From: Catenulispora sp. MAP5-51
Lineage (GTDB): Bacteria; Actinomycetota; Actinomycetes; Streptomycetales; Catenulisporaceae
Assembly (NCBI RefSeq): GCF_041261205.1
Contig: NZ_JBGCCH010000015.1
Location: 124,001-188,000 of the forward strand
Direction of reading: 5' to 3'
DNA length: 64,000 nt
The stretch's first letter is position 1. Every line of letters begins with the position of its first letter. A program made the position numbers and the translations under genes. This document shows positions 18,301-25,459 of this stretch, one piece after another. The notes beneath the pieces are model-generated. The model made no database searches. It worked only from the letters and a program-made list of their open reading frames with translations, and was not told where the DNA came from.

Positions 18301-19036
18301 GGTCCGTGCCGAGGCCCGCCGCGACGCCGCCGCGATGCGCGCCGAGGCCGAGGCCTCGCTGGCCGAGGCCCGCACCAAGTCCGACACCATGGTCAAGGCC
18401 GCGAAGTCGGAGTCCGAGCGCATCCATCACGAGTCGGCGGCCAGCGCCGAGGCGGCGCGGGTGGACGCCGACAAGATCCGGGGCGACGCCCGCGAGGAGG
18501 CCGGCCGCAAGCTGGAGTCCGCCGGCCGGGACGCCGACAAGCTGGTCGCGATGGCCCGCTCCGAGGCGGTCAAGGTGCGCGCCGACAGCGAGAACGAGGT
18601 CGACCGGCTGCTCACGGCCGCCCGCGAGGAGGCCGCCCGCGTCACCACCACCGCGGAGAACGACGCCGAGCGCGTCACCACCGGGGCCAAGGCGGACGTC
18701 GAGCGCATAAGGCGGACCGCGGACGGCGTGCTGGAAGCCGCCGACAAGAAGGCGCTGGAGACCCGGGAGCAGGCCAACTCCGAGGCCGAGACCGCGCTGG
18801 CCACGGCCCGCAAGCAGGCCGCTGAGACGGTCGCGGAGGCCCGCGAGCTGGCCGAGCAGCTGGTGTCGAAGGCGAAGGACGAGTCCGAGCAGCTGCGCGC
18901 CGAGGCCCAGCGCGAGGTCGAGGAGATCGAGGTCCGCAAGCAGGAGATCAAGGCCGAGATGTCGCGGGTGCACGGTGTGCTGGACGCGCTGGCGACATCG
19001 GTCTCCGTCCCCGTCGGGCCGCCGTCGGAGGACTGA
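15308..19036 (+). CDS. scy: Scy-like giant coiled-coil polarity/cytoskeletal protein
   Basis: The 1242-residue protein is almost entirely Ala/Glu/Arg/Lys-rich coiled coil. A disordered N terminus is followed by a short DivIVA-like heptad segment (residues about 55-105, SEMEKELDKLRTARDEA and DLRYQIEVLRSKLHE) that matches Streptomyces Scy as I remember it. The central third (about 500-900) has an 11-residue (hendecad) periodicity with units like EADAYAAKTK. In Streptomyces, Scy organises the tip-growing polarisome with DivIVA and FilP. filP follows on the same strand, reproducing the Streptomyces gene pair. No obvious ribosome-binding site precedes the ATG. Confidence 0.88.
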   Translation: MGPGRLDERSTDRYGDRAGDRGSHARRGANTAQPGGYPPRSRAPYGESWDDEPGGYDKHDVEATFSEMEKELDKLRTARDEALTDTEDLRYQIEVLRSKLHEQRRLAAQPRFDNISGQVEQMLRNAQIQADQVRAAAERELRESRAKTARLLEEAAHRSAELEAEWHTEVGNRRQSLDRELTEKRQQAEAQVNEMAAWAEKVRSDTEAHRGRIIEAARGEVEAGRDRIAMETAQAIEHVRMETENMRTSARAEAEKTREAGNAEAERMLTAAGGQAAAAQEHAAQIRATAKSEADAAVNSARAEASRVLMESGSQAERTRAEANADAMRMRGDAEAAAHQLRIETEGAAQQARQEAANDAARMRAEARAEADQVTGNAARILAEAEEQAASRLDHVARTVEELIAQGHSDADATRVAAEEDVAPLRGQIEALHAQASELHASAQQAHDDAHASAEQLRVDTEAGVEAMQKATREELQRLREKSQARIDELQARTEAEAAKARAEADHYSQNTRGEADTYATKTRTESDVYADKTRNAVQSETEKLRADTEQYARTTRQDADTYAGQIRATTDAEAGKTRADADGYAQQMQQAADQYSAQTRGEADSYSESTRSDADAYAAKTIADSELASEKLQIDTDNYSTGVRAEADAYAAKTKSDAEHVADQLRIETENWSGGVRAEADAYAAKTKADSEHVAGQLRAETENWADGVRGEADAYAAKTKSDAEQIAEQLRAETEGWAGGVRADAENYSAGLRTEADGYAAQTKAEAEQLAEQLRIDTENWSGGVRAEADAYAAKTKADSEHVAEQLRTETHNYVTGLRAEADGYAAQTKADAERASDETRAEAEKYSHTTRAAADVYSAKTKADSERAGEIVRGTADDYATALRAETEAYAATTKADSDRAAEVTRAEADSYAAQTRQAAEATATEALEAAQAEARKIGEEGTRYAAAVRAEVAGIVEEAQAAADRQVGDAERIRGEAEAAAAVLGVEAAEEAVQVRAEARRDAAAMRAEAEASLAEARTKSDTMVKAAKSESERIHHESAASAEAARVDADKIRGDAREEAGRKLESAGRDADKLVAMARSEAVKVRADSENEVDRLLTAAREEAARVTTTAENDAERVTTGAKADVERIRRTADGVLEAADKKALETREQANSEAETALATARKQAAETVAEARELAEQLVSKAKDESEQLRAEAQREVEEIEVRKQEIKAEMSRVHGVLDALATSVSVPVGPPSED
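17301..17726 (+). repeat. Near-identical 96-bp direct repeat inside scy, 330-bp offset
   Basis: Bases 17301-17396 recur at 17631-17726 with two mismatches. The offset is 110 codons, exactly ten hendecads, so the duplication keeps the coiled-coil register. Shorter related 99-bp units fill the interval. Confidence 0.85.
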
Positions 19037-19360
19037 GATTCATCGTGTGCGTTCCGACGCCGCCGCTTCGCCTTGACACCCCGCAGGTCCGTGCCCACAG
19101 TCCATAATCAGCTTGCGGAGCGCCAGCGACTCGATGACGGGCGGTGGTGGGAGACGGGTGGGCCCGTGATCAGAAACACTCGTCAGAGGCGGGGATTCCG
19201 GAACCGTATGTTCGATTAAGCGCCACCCGGTCGAAGCCGGACGCGATTCATGCCAGGATTCCCCTTACACCACCTCTCCTCGGTACACCTTCACCGCCAC
19301 TTGTAGATTGTTCACTCACCCCCGGCCCGACGCGGGCCAGTGAATCGCGACAGGGATCTC
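19037..19360. other. scy-filP intergenic region (324 bp)
   Basis: No gene is visible here. It holds a G-quadruplex-capable element (19137-19166, listed separately) and, closer to filP, a possible -10 box TAGATT (19304-19309) without a convincing -35. A TTGACA at 19073-19078 and a CATAAT at 19103-19108 are 24 bases apart, too far for a standard promoter. filP may therefore be transcribed from its own promoter as well as by read-through. Confidence 0.5.
19137..19166 (+). repeat. G-quadruplex-capable intergenic element, copy 1
   Basis: Four GGG runs with loops of 7, 4 and 1 bases (19139-19162) fit the canonical G3N1-7 quadruplex rule. The element is bracketed by CGGGC and GCCCG, which can pair. 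A copy with 28 of 30 bases identical lies at 30637-30666, and both copies are preceded by TAATCA exactly 32 bases upstream. Confidence 0.7.
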
Positions 19361-20314
19361 ATGAGCGACATGCATTCGCCGCACGGCTTCGAGCAAGTGC
19401 GCCGCGGGTACGACCCGGTCCAGGTCAACGACCGAATCACCAAGCTGATCGCCGAGCGGGACGCGGCGCATTCGCGGTCTTCCTCCATGGAGAAGCGCAT
19501 CGAGGAACTCCACCTGGAGAACCAGACGGTGCAGGCGCAGCTGGCCGACAGCGAGCCCAGCTACGCCGGTCTCGGCGCGCGCGTGGAGAAGATCCTGCGC
19601 CTGGCCGAGGAGGAGGCCAAGGACCTGCGCGAGGAGGCCCGCCGCGCCGCCGACGCGCACCGCGAGCTGGCCGACCAGGCCGCGATGAAGGTCCGCACCG
19701 ACGCCGAGCAGTACGCCAAGGACCGCAAGGCCAAGGCGGACGAGGAGGCCGTGCGGATCGTCGACAAGGCCAAGGACGACGCCAACCAGGTCCGCGCCAC
19801 CGCCGCCAAGGACGCGGCGACCAAGCGCGAAGAGGCCGAGGCGCTGTTCGAGGAGACCCGCGCCAAGGCCGCGGCGGCCGCCACCGACTTCGAGACCAAG
19901 CTGGCCAAGCGCCGCGAGCAGTCCGAGCGGGACCTGGCCGCGCGCCAGGCCAAGGCCGAGAAGCGGCTGGCCGAGATCGAGAACCGGGCCGAGCAGCTGC
20001 GCCTGGAGGCCGAGAAGATGCGCACCGACGCCGAGCGCCGCGCGCGCTCGACGATCGAGACCGCGCAGCGCCAGGCCGACGACATCATCGCCGACGCGCG
20101 CAGCAAGACCGACCGCATCCGCAGCGAGGCCGAGCGCGAGCTGGCGGCGCTGACCCACCGCCGCGACAGCATCAACGCGCAGCTGCACAACGTGCGCGAG
20201 ATGCTGGCCACGCTGACCGGCGGCGCGGTGAACGTCAACGCCCTGGCGGCGCTGAACGAGGCCGAGGACGAGCTGGAGCAAGCCGACGAGGCCTCGATCC
20301 CGGCGCAGCGCTGA
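19361..20314 (+). CDS. filP: FilP, intermediate-filament-like coiled-coil protein (cellulose-binding protein AbpS homologue)
   Basis: The 317-residue protein closely resembles Streptomyces FilP as I recall it. The N terminus has the DivIVA-like segment FEQVRRGYDPVQVNDRI, then SYAGLGARVEKILRLAEEEA, a long heptad coiled coil with EKRLAEIENRAEQLRLEAEK, and RRDSINAQLHNVREMLATLTG near the end. FilP forms filaments that stiffen hyphae and interact with DivIVA and Scy. ATG 19361 is chosen over 19340 because AGGGA lies four bases upstream and the homologue begins with MSD. A strong hairpin follows the stop. Confidence 0.93.
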   Translation: MSDMHSPHGFEQVRRGYDPVQVNDRITKLIAERDAAHSRSSSMEKRIEELHLENQTVQAQLADSEPSYAGLGARVEKILRLAEEEAKDLREEARRAADAHRELADQAAMKVRTDAEQYAKDRKAKADEEAVRIVDKAKDDANQVRATAAKDAATKREEAEALFEETRAKAAAAATDFETKLAKRREQSERDLAARQAKAEKRLAEIENRAEQLRLEAEKMRTDAERRARSTIETAQRQADDIIADARSKTDRIRSEAERELAALTHRRDSINAQLHNVREMLATLTGGAVNVNALAALNEAEDELEQADEASIPAQR

Positions 20315-20320
20315 GGCGCC

Positions 20321-20345
20321 GGCCCCGCCGGTGACCGGCGGGGCC
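20321..20345 (+). terminator. filP terminator hairpin
   Basis: A perfect 11-bp stem GGCCCCGCCGG with a TGA loop begins six bases after the filP stop codon. Confidence 0.8.
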
Positions 20346-20389
20346 GCTTCGTCTGGAATCCTCTGGCGGCTGACCGCGTGTCGCGAGCG

Positions 20390-20422
20390 TGCCCCCGGAC
20401 CCTCTGGGTGGGTCCGGGGGCA
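20390..20422. terminator. Second, bidirectional hairpin downstream of filP
   Basis: A perfect 12-bp stem TGCCCCCGGACC with a nine-base loop lies between filP and the convergent gene at 20444, and could terminate either transcript. Confidence 0.75.
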
Positions 20423-20443
20423 CTTTGCGTCACCGTCGGCGGC

Positions 20444-21355
20444 CTACTTCCCGGGCGGGGTCGGCGTCCAGTTGTTGAAGCTGCCGGTCTTCACGCCCTG
20501 AGCGTTGTACTCGTCGAAGGATGCGCGGAAGCCCTGGCCGTCCTTCGGGATCGAGGCGAAGTAGAACGCCTCGCCGGCGAAGCCCGGCGCGGGCACGGTC
20601 TTGGTGGTGACCGGGGCGAGGCCGTCCACGTGCGTGACGACCGTCGCCACGTCGGCCGGGACCATGCCCATCTGCAGGGTGCCCTTTCCGCCGACGTAGT
20701 AGTACTGCAACGTGTACTGCATGGCCCACTGGTACTGCCCGGGGTCCTGCACCGGCAGGCAGTAGGGCAAGAAGACCTGGTTCCCGTCGATGAAGGTGCC
20801 GTGGCCGTTCACCGTGAGGGTCAGCCCCAGACACTGGTCCTTCGCGGTCAGGGCATTGTTACCCGGCGTGGCCAGCGCGGACATCGACCAGGGCACGCCC
20901 TCCACGGTTCCGGAGTCGATGACGATCGGCTTGCCGGGCAGGCTCTCACCGGCAGCGGGCTTCGACTGCGGCGGGCTCGCGAGCGCCTGGCCCTCAGTCT
21001 GTGTCCGACCCTCGGTCTGTGCCTGGCCCTCGGTCTGTGCCAGGGCGTCGGAGTGCGCCGGGGCATCGGAGTGCGGCGGCGCCGCGATGCGGGTCGGCGT
21101 GGCGGCCGGATCGTGCATCGTGCCCGCCGCGTGCGTGGCCGTCCCGGGCCCGGCGGCGATGGCCGAGGCGCCCAGCGGCACGGCGGCGACGATCGCCAGC
21201 GCCCCGCCGGCCACCGCCGTCCGCCGCCCCACGACGCGGCGGCGCCCGGCGGCGACGATCGCGTCGGTCGGCGCGGACGCCAGCCCCCGGTCGGCGACCG
21301 CTGGCGACAGCAGCTCGCGCAGCGCCGAGCCGTCGAACTCTTCGTTGTCGTTCAT
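20444..21355 (-). CDS. Single-pass membrane protein, probable partner of the adjacent sigma factor
   Basis: The 303-residue protein has a short acidic cytoplasmic N terminus (LRELLSPAVAD), one membrane helix (residues about 45-68, TAVAGGALAIVAAVPLGASAIA), a low-complexity linker of hexapeptide repeats (QTEGQA and HSDALA types) and an extracytoplasmic domain of unknown fold (about 140-303). It starts 27 bases after the sigma-factor gene, so they form an operon. The arrangement resembles anti-sigma or CU-type membrane regulators of SigE-family factors, but no zinc HxxxCxxC motif is present. Regulation of the sigma factor is inference. Confidence 0.7.
   Translation of the reverse strand: MNDNEEFDGSALRELLSPAVADRGLASAPTDAIVAAGRRRVVGRRTAVAGGALAIVAAVPLGASAIAAGPGTATHAAGTMHDPAATPTRIAAPPHSDAPAHSDALAQTEGQAQTEGRTQTEGQALASPPQSKPAAGESLPGKPIVIDSGTVEGVPWSMSALATPGNNALTAKDQCLGLTLTVNGHGTFIDGNQVFLPYCLPVQDPGQYQWAMQYTLQYYYVGGKGTLQMGMVPADVATVVTHVDGLAPVTTKTVPAPGFAGEAFYFASIPKDGQGFRASFDEYNAQGVKTGSFNNWTPTPPGK
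20985..21074. repeat. 18-bp tandem repeats in the linker of the sigma-partner gene
   Basis: Three closely similar 18-bp units (GCCTGGCCCTCNGTCTGT type) and two diverged units (GCCNGGGCRTCGGAGTGC type) are head to tail and in frame, encoding a hexapeptide repeat just outside the membrane helix. Confidence 0.85.
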
Positions 21356-21382
21356 GGATGTCCTTCCTGTGTAATCGGTGGA

Positions 21383-21880
21383 TCAGCGCGCCGCCAGCAC
21401 CGAGGCGTGCGTGCGCAACTTGGCCAGCGCCTTGGAGGCCTGGCTCTTCACGGTGCCGACAGAACAGCCGAGGATCTGCGCGGTCTGCGCCTCGCTGTAG
21501 TCCTCCCAGTACCGCAGCACCACGACTTCCCGCTGCCGTTTGGGAAGCGAACCCAGCGCCGCCATCAATCCGGCCCGCTGGTCCACGCGCGACGTCGGAT
21601 CCCCGCCGCCCCGCTCCGGCGGCGCGGCGGTGAGATCCTCCACAACCCGCCGCTTACGGAAGCGGTTCTTGTTCTGGTTGATCAGGATCCGCATGGTGTA
21701 GGCGTCCATGTTGTCCGCCCCGCGCACCCGCGCCCACGAAGCGAACACCCGCACCAGGACCGTCTGCGCCAGATCCTCGGCATGGCCCGCATCCCCGGTG
21801 AGCAGCACCGCGGCCTGAACCAGCCAGGTCCACCGGCCGGCGGCGTACTCCCGGAACTCCGCCTCGTCCTCGACTCTCAT
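21383..21880 (-). CDS. SigE-family ECF RNA polymerase sigma factor
   Basis: The 165-residue protein has region 2 (FREYAAGRWTWLVQAAVLLTGDAGHAEDLAQTVLVRVFASW) and region 4 (LPKRQREVVVLRYWEDYSEAQTAQILGCSVGTVKSQASKALAKLR), the pattern of the small actinobacterial SigE-type (SigE/SigM) group. It should direct RNA polymerase to a set of stress or envelope promoters. AAGGAGG ends five bases before ATG 21880; a GTG six bases earlier would overlap that site. The downstream gene encodes a membrane protein probably controlling it. Confidence 0.93.
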   Translation of the reverse strand: MRVEDEAEFREYAAGRWTWLVQAAVLLTGDAGHAEDLAQTVLVRVFASWARVRGADNMDAYTMRILINQNKNRFRKRRVVEDLTAAPPERGGGDPTSRVDQRAGLMAALGSLPKRQREVVVLRYWEDYSEAQTAQILGCSVGTVKSQASKALAKLRTHASVLAAR

Positions 21881-22072
21881 CGGCACCTCCTTCCGACCTT
21901 GCAGACCCGGGGTGCGGGCGCCGAAGTTGCCCCGCTGCCGAAACTCCCGCCGAAGCCCCTGCCGAAACCCCCGCCGAACAGCGGCTGAATTCCCGCCGCG
22001 GCGCCACGGTCACGCACCGTTCCGGCGCTGCGCCACCGCCCCCGCGGCGTGCGCCTCAACTAAACTCGCCCC

Positions 22073-23308
22073 ATGACCGCCGCCGATCAGGTTCCTGCCG
22101 AGTCCGAGAGCAGTGCGCCTGGACGGTCCTCGGCCCTCAAGCCGGCGCTGACGCGGACCCCGCCGTTCGCGATCGGCCTGGTCGGCGGGTTCGGGGTGCT
22201 GGCCGCCTACTACCTGGGCAAGACGCTCACCAACGTCGTCGACATCATCGTCATGATCACGATGGCCCTGGTGCTGGCCGCCGGGCTCAACCCGTTCGTG
22301 GAGATGCTCACCGCGCGCGGGTTCCACCGGCGGTGGGCGGTGACGATAGTCGCGCTCGCCGCGCTGGCGCTGTTCGCCGGGTTCATCATCGTCATCGCCA
22401 AGCCGCTGACCGACCAGACGTCGTCACTGGTGCACAACGGGGTTCCCGACGGGCTGAAGAAGCTCCAGGAGAACTCCACGGTTCAAAGGCTCGACAAGAA
22501 GTACCACCTGATCACCAAGCTGCAGAACTGGTTCACCACCGCCGACACCACCAAGACCCTGGCCGGCGGCGCGTTCGGGTTCGGCAAGGCAGTGCTCACC
22601 AGCGTCTTCAAGGCCTTCACCATCCTGATGCTGACGCTGTACTTCCTCGGCTCGCTGCCCTCGATGACCTCCGGCGGCCTCAAGCTGGTGCCGCGCTCCC
22701 GCCGCGAGCGCGCCGCGGACCTCACCGACCGGGTGCTGAACCGGGTCGGCGGGTACGTGTCGGGGGCGCTGGTGGTCTCCACCTGCGCGACGCTGGCCAG
22801 CTGGCTGGCCATGGCGATCATGGGCGTCCGGTTCGCGCTGCCGCTGGCGCTGCTGGTGGGCCTGACCGACCTGATCCCCATCATCGGGGCCACTTTCGGC
22901 GCGTTCATCGCCTGTGCGGTGATCCTGCTGCTGGACTCGCCGGTCAAGGCGCTCGCGGCGCTGATCTTCTTCATCCTGTACCAGCAGCTCGAGAACTACC
23001 TGATCTACCCGCGCGTGATGTCGCGCACCGTCGACCTGCCGCCGGCGGTCGCGGTGATAGCGGCGCTGGCCGGCTACACCATCCTGGGCGTCTCCGGCGC
23101 GCTGCTGTTCATCCCGCTGACCGCCGGGCTGCTGGTGATCGTGCGGCAGATCGTGCTGCCGGCGCAGGACCGCGACCCGGACTCGCAGCCGCCTACGTCG
23201 GGGTCGGCGTGGGCGTCGGGGTCGGAGTCGGAGTCGACGTCGGCGTCAGAACCGGATCGGGAGTCGGAGTCGGAAGTCGGTACTCCCGTCCAGCCTGATC
23301 CCGTCTGA
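22073..23308 (+). CDS. AI-2E-family (PerM/TqsA-like) transporter
   Basis: The 411-residue protein has eight hydrophobic segments in the layout of this family, including the central amphipathic region (GVPDGLKKLQEN...), the conserved VGLTDLIPIIGATFGAF loop and YQQLENYLIYPRVMSRTVDLPP. Proteins of this family export small molecules or ions; the substrate is unknown. A TAAACT box ends six bases before the ATG, suggesting leaderless transcription. The last 40 residues are a Ser/Glu-rich tail coded by a hexanucleotide repeat that also encodes the tail of the convergent gene on the other strand. Confidence 0.88.
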   Translation: MTAADQVPAESESSAPGRSSALKPALTRTPPFAIGLVGGFGVLAAYYLGKTLTNVVDIIVMITMALVLAAGLNPFVEMLTARGFHRRWAVTIVALAALALFAGFIIVIAKPLTDQTSSLVHNGVPDGLKKLQENSTVQRLDKKYHLITKLQNWFTTADTTKTLAGGAFGFGKAVLTSVFKAFTILMLTLYFLGSLPSMTSGGLKLVPRSRRERAADLTDRVLNRVGGYVSGALVVSTCATLASWLAMAIMGVRFALPLALLVGLTDLIPIIGATFGAFIACAVILLLDSPVKALAALIFFILYQQLENYLIYPRVMSRTVDLPPAVAVIAALAGYTILGVSGALLFIPLTAGLLVIVRQIVLPAQDRDPDSQPPTSGSAWASGSESESTSASEPDRESESEVGTPVQPDPV

Positions 23309-23573
23309 GGTGCCTGCTCTCGACCAGGTACCGGCGCAGCGCGACGTAGTCGTCGAAGACTGACATCAGCGCCGCGTTGACCTCCTGCTCGGTGTACGCG
23401 CGCCCCGGCTCGAAGGCCCGGGCCGCGATGTGCTTGAGCAGCCGGTCGCGCAGGTCCTGGCTGCGGCCGCGCAACGACGGCATCTGCACGACCCGGCCGT
23501 GGCTGTAACACTGGATGATCTGCGGGTCGGCGCTTCCCGAACCCCGGTCGGCTGCCTGGCGTGGTTTGTCCAT
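23193..23573 (-). CDS. DUF2087-domain protein with a Thr-Pro repeat tail
   Basis: The 126-residue protein has a DUF2087 domain (residues about 35-100, RDRLLKHIAARAFEPGRAYTEQEVNAALMSVFDDYVALRRYLVESRHLRRDQAGREYRL in outline), found in actinobacterial regulators where it resembles a small winged-helix module. Here it stands alone without an ArsR-type HTH. After the usual end of the domain comes a tail of Pro-Thr dipeptides that overlaps the 3' end of the AI-2E gene by 116 bases. ATG 23573 is preferred to in-frame starts further upstream, which would run into the neighbouring hydrolase region. Confidence 0.75.
   Translation of the reverse strand: MDKPRQAADRGSGSADPQIIQCYSHGRVVQMPSLRGRSQDLRDRLLKHIAARAFEPGRAYTEQEVNAALMSVFDDYVALRRYLVESRHLRRDQAGREYRLPTPTPDPVLTPTSTPTPTPTPTPTPT
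23197..23280. repeat. GTCGGN hexanucleotide repeat shared by two convergent genes
   Basis: A tract of GTCGGA/GTCGGG/GTCGGC units codes Ser-Glu/Ser-Gly repeats on the plus strand and Pro-Thr repeats on the minus strand. It is low in complexity and prone to slippage. Confidence 0.85.
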
Positions 23574-23620
23574 GGCTTCGATACTCGCCGCGGGGCGAGT
23601 CGGCGCCAACCGGATATCCG

Positions 23621-24370
23621 CTACTCGGCGAACGTCTCGAACTCGCCGTCCCAGGTCGTGGCCAGCGGATACGCCGCCGGGTTCACGCGCTTGACGATCT
23701 CGTTGTGGGCCCGCTGGACGTACTTCTCCCCCACCCACAGGTGCTTCGCGCCCTCGACGCCGATCACCTCGGCCTGGGGGATCCTGGCGAACCGCTCGGC
23801 GGCCTCGGCCGGACGCAGGTAGTCGTCGAACTCCGGCACCAGCGCCACCACCGGCTTGCCGGAGGCCGCCCAGCGGTCCATGTCTTCCGGCCGCGAGTAG
23901 CGCAGCGGCGGGGAGAGCAGGATCAGGCCGTCGATCGTGGGGTCCTCGCCGTACATCAGCGCCAGGTCGGTCCCGAACGACCAGCCGATCAGCCAGCGGT
24001 TCGGCAGGTCCGAGAAGTCCGCGAACTCGATGGCGGCCTGGACGTCGAACCGCTCCCCCACGGCGTTGTCGAACTCGCCCTGGCTGCGGCCGGCTGGCGA
24101 GACCGTGCCGCGGGTGTTGAAGCGCAGCACCGCCAGGTCCGCCAGCGCCGGCAGCCGCCAGGCCGCCTTGCGGTAGACGTGGCTGTCCATGAAGCCGCCG
24201 TGCGTGGGCAGCGGATGCAGCGTGACCAGCGTCCCGGCCGGCGTCCGGCCCTCCGGGGGCAGCGCCAGCTCGCCGACCAGGTCCAGCCCGTCGGCGGTGG
24301 TCAGGGTCACCGGACGCCGCTGGGCCGGCAGGATCGTGGTGGCGCGGATGTCGATGCTCATCGGGATCAA
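23621..24370 (-). CDS. Alpha/beta-hydrolase
   Basis: The 249-residue protein has the alpha/beta-hydrolase order: an oxyanion segment TLHPLPTHGG, the nucleophile elbow GWSFGTD, an acid in VPEFDDYLRP and a late catalytic His in GAKHLWVGEK. It resembles dienelactone-hydrolase-like and KANL3/Tex30-type proteins; the substrate is unknown. GGGGAGG is five bases before a TTG at 24370, whereas the ATG at 24361 is 14 bases away, so the TTG is favoured although both give nearly the same protein. The TP-tail gene lies 48 bases downstream on the same strand. Confidence 0.82.
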   Translation of the reverse strand: MIPMSIDIRATTILPAQRRPVTLTTADGLDLVGELALPPEGRTPAGTLVTLHPLPTHGGFMDSHVYRKAAWRLPALADLAVLRFNTRGTVSPAGRSQGEFDNAVGERFDVQAAIEFADFSDLPNRWLIGWSFGTDLALMYGEDPTIDGLILLSPPLRYSRPEDMDRWAASGKPVVALVPEFDDYLRPAEAAERFARIPQAEVIGVEGAKHLWVGEKYVQRAHNEIVKRVNPAAYPLATTWDGEFETFAE

Positions 24371-24465
24371 CGGTACCTCCCCCTACGAAGGGCTAATACC
24401 GAGGCCGGTAACGAAAGACTTGAGAGCGACGACGTGCCGAGCTCAACCCCGATACGGTCTTGGAC

Positions 24466-25458
24466 ATGATCGAAGCTATAGGGCTCACCAAGCAGTACGG
24501 CGACAAGAAAGCCGTCGACGGCTTGACGTTCACCGTGCGACCGGGGGTGGTGACCGGCTTCCTCGGACCCAACGGTGCCGGAAAGTCGACGACCATGCGG
24601 ATGATCCTGGGACTGGACGCGCCGACGTCCGGCTCGGTCACCGTCAACGGCCGCCCCTATGCCAAGGCCGCGGCCCCGATGCGCGAGGTCGGCGCATTGC
24701 TGGACGCCAAGGCGATCCACGGCGGCCGCTCCGCCTACAACCACCTGCTGTGCCTGGCGCAGTCCAACCACCTGCCGGCCCGCCGGGTCGACGAGGTGCT
24801 GGAGCTGACCGGCCTGCGCGAGGTGGCCAAGAAGCGTTCCGGGGGCTTCTCCCTGGGCATGGGCCAGCGGCTGGGGATCGCCGCGGCCCTGCTCGGCGAC
24901 CCGCGGGTGCTGATGTTCGACGAGCCGGTCAACGGCCTGGACCCGGACGGCATCCGCTGGATCCGCGAGTTCATGCGCAAGCTGGCCTCCGAGGGCCGCA
25001 CGGTCTTCGTCTCCTCGCACCTGATGTCCGAGATGGAGCACACCGCCGACCACCTGATCGTGATCGGCCGCGGCCGGCTCCAGGCGGACTGCACGGTGAA
25101 GGAGTTCATCGCCCGCAACTCCGAGCAGACCGTCACCGTCCGCACCCCGGACGCCATGAAGCTGATGCAGCTGCTGGCCGGCAAGGGCGCGCGCGTCACC
25201 AACGACGACGGCGGCCTGATCACGGTCCGCGGCGCCAGCCCCCAGCAGATCGGCGACCTGGCCTTCGACAACCAGATCCGGGTGCACGAACTCGCGCCGC
25301 ACCAGGCCTCGCTGGAAGAGGCCTTCATGGAGATGACCAAGGACGACGTGGAGTACCGGGCCGTCAGCGTCGGCCAGCAGGGCCCCGGCGGCCCGGGCGG
25401 CCCCGGCGCGCCGCAGAACCCGTACGCCGCCCCCGGCCAGATGATCGGAGCCCGTTGA
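24466..25458 (+). CDS. ABC transporter ATP-binding protein, module A
   Basis: The 330-residue protein is a DRA-type ABC ATPase with Walker A GPNGAGKST, signature SLGMGQRLG (a variant of LSGGQ), Walker B VLMFDEPVNGLDP and the H-loop SSHLMSEM. A C-terminal extension is Gly/Pro-rich. It pairs with the permease starting one base after its stop, forming an ABC-2 exporter. A TACGGT box (24453-24458) seven bases before the ATG suggests leaderless transcription. It is a paralogue of the ATPase at 26732-27808, and the motifs are the same. Confidence 0.93.
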   Translation: MIEAIGLTKQYGDKKAVDGLTFTVRPGVVTGFLGPNGAGKSTTMRMILGLDAPTSGSVTVNGRPYAKAAAPMREVGALLDAKAIHGGRSAYNHLLCLAQSNHLPARRVDEVLELTGLREVAKKRSGGFSLGMGQRLGIAAALLGDPRVLMFDEPVNGLDPDGIRWIREFMRKLASEGRTVFVSSHLMSEMEHTADHLIVIGRGRLQADCTVKEFIARNSEQTVTVRTPDAMKLMQLLAGKGARVTNDDGGLITVRGASPQQIGDLAFDNQIRVHELAPHQASLEEAFMEMTKDDVEYRAVSVGQQGPGGPGGPGAPQNPYAAPGQMIGAR

Positions 25459-25459
25459 G

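Noticed and set aside
15251-18973. A 1240-codon open frame on the minus strand antisense to scy, rich in Leu/Gly/Val
   Set aside because: It is a by-product of the GC-rich third positions and of the repeats in scy; it has no domain, no start context and a composition unlike any real protein here. scy itself has convincing family features.
19073-19108. TTGACA ... CATAAT as a filP promoter
   Set aside because: The spacing is 24 bases, too long for a standard sigma-70-type promoter.
20985-21074. Riboswitch or small RNA suspected from the regular repeats
   Set aside because: The 18-bp units are in frame and code a hexapeptide linker, which explains them fully.
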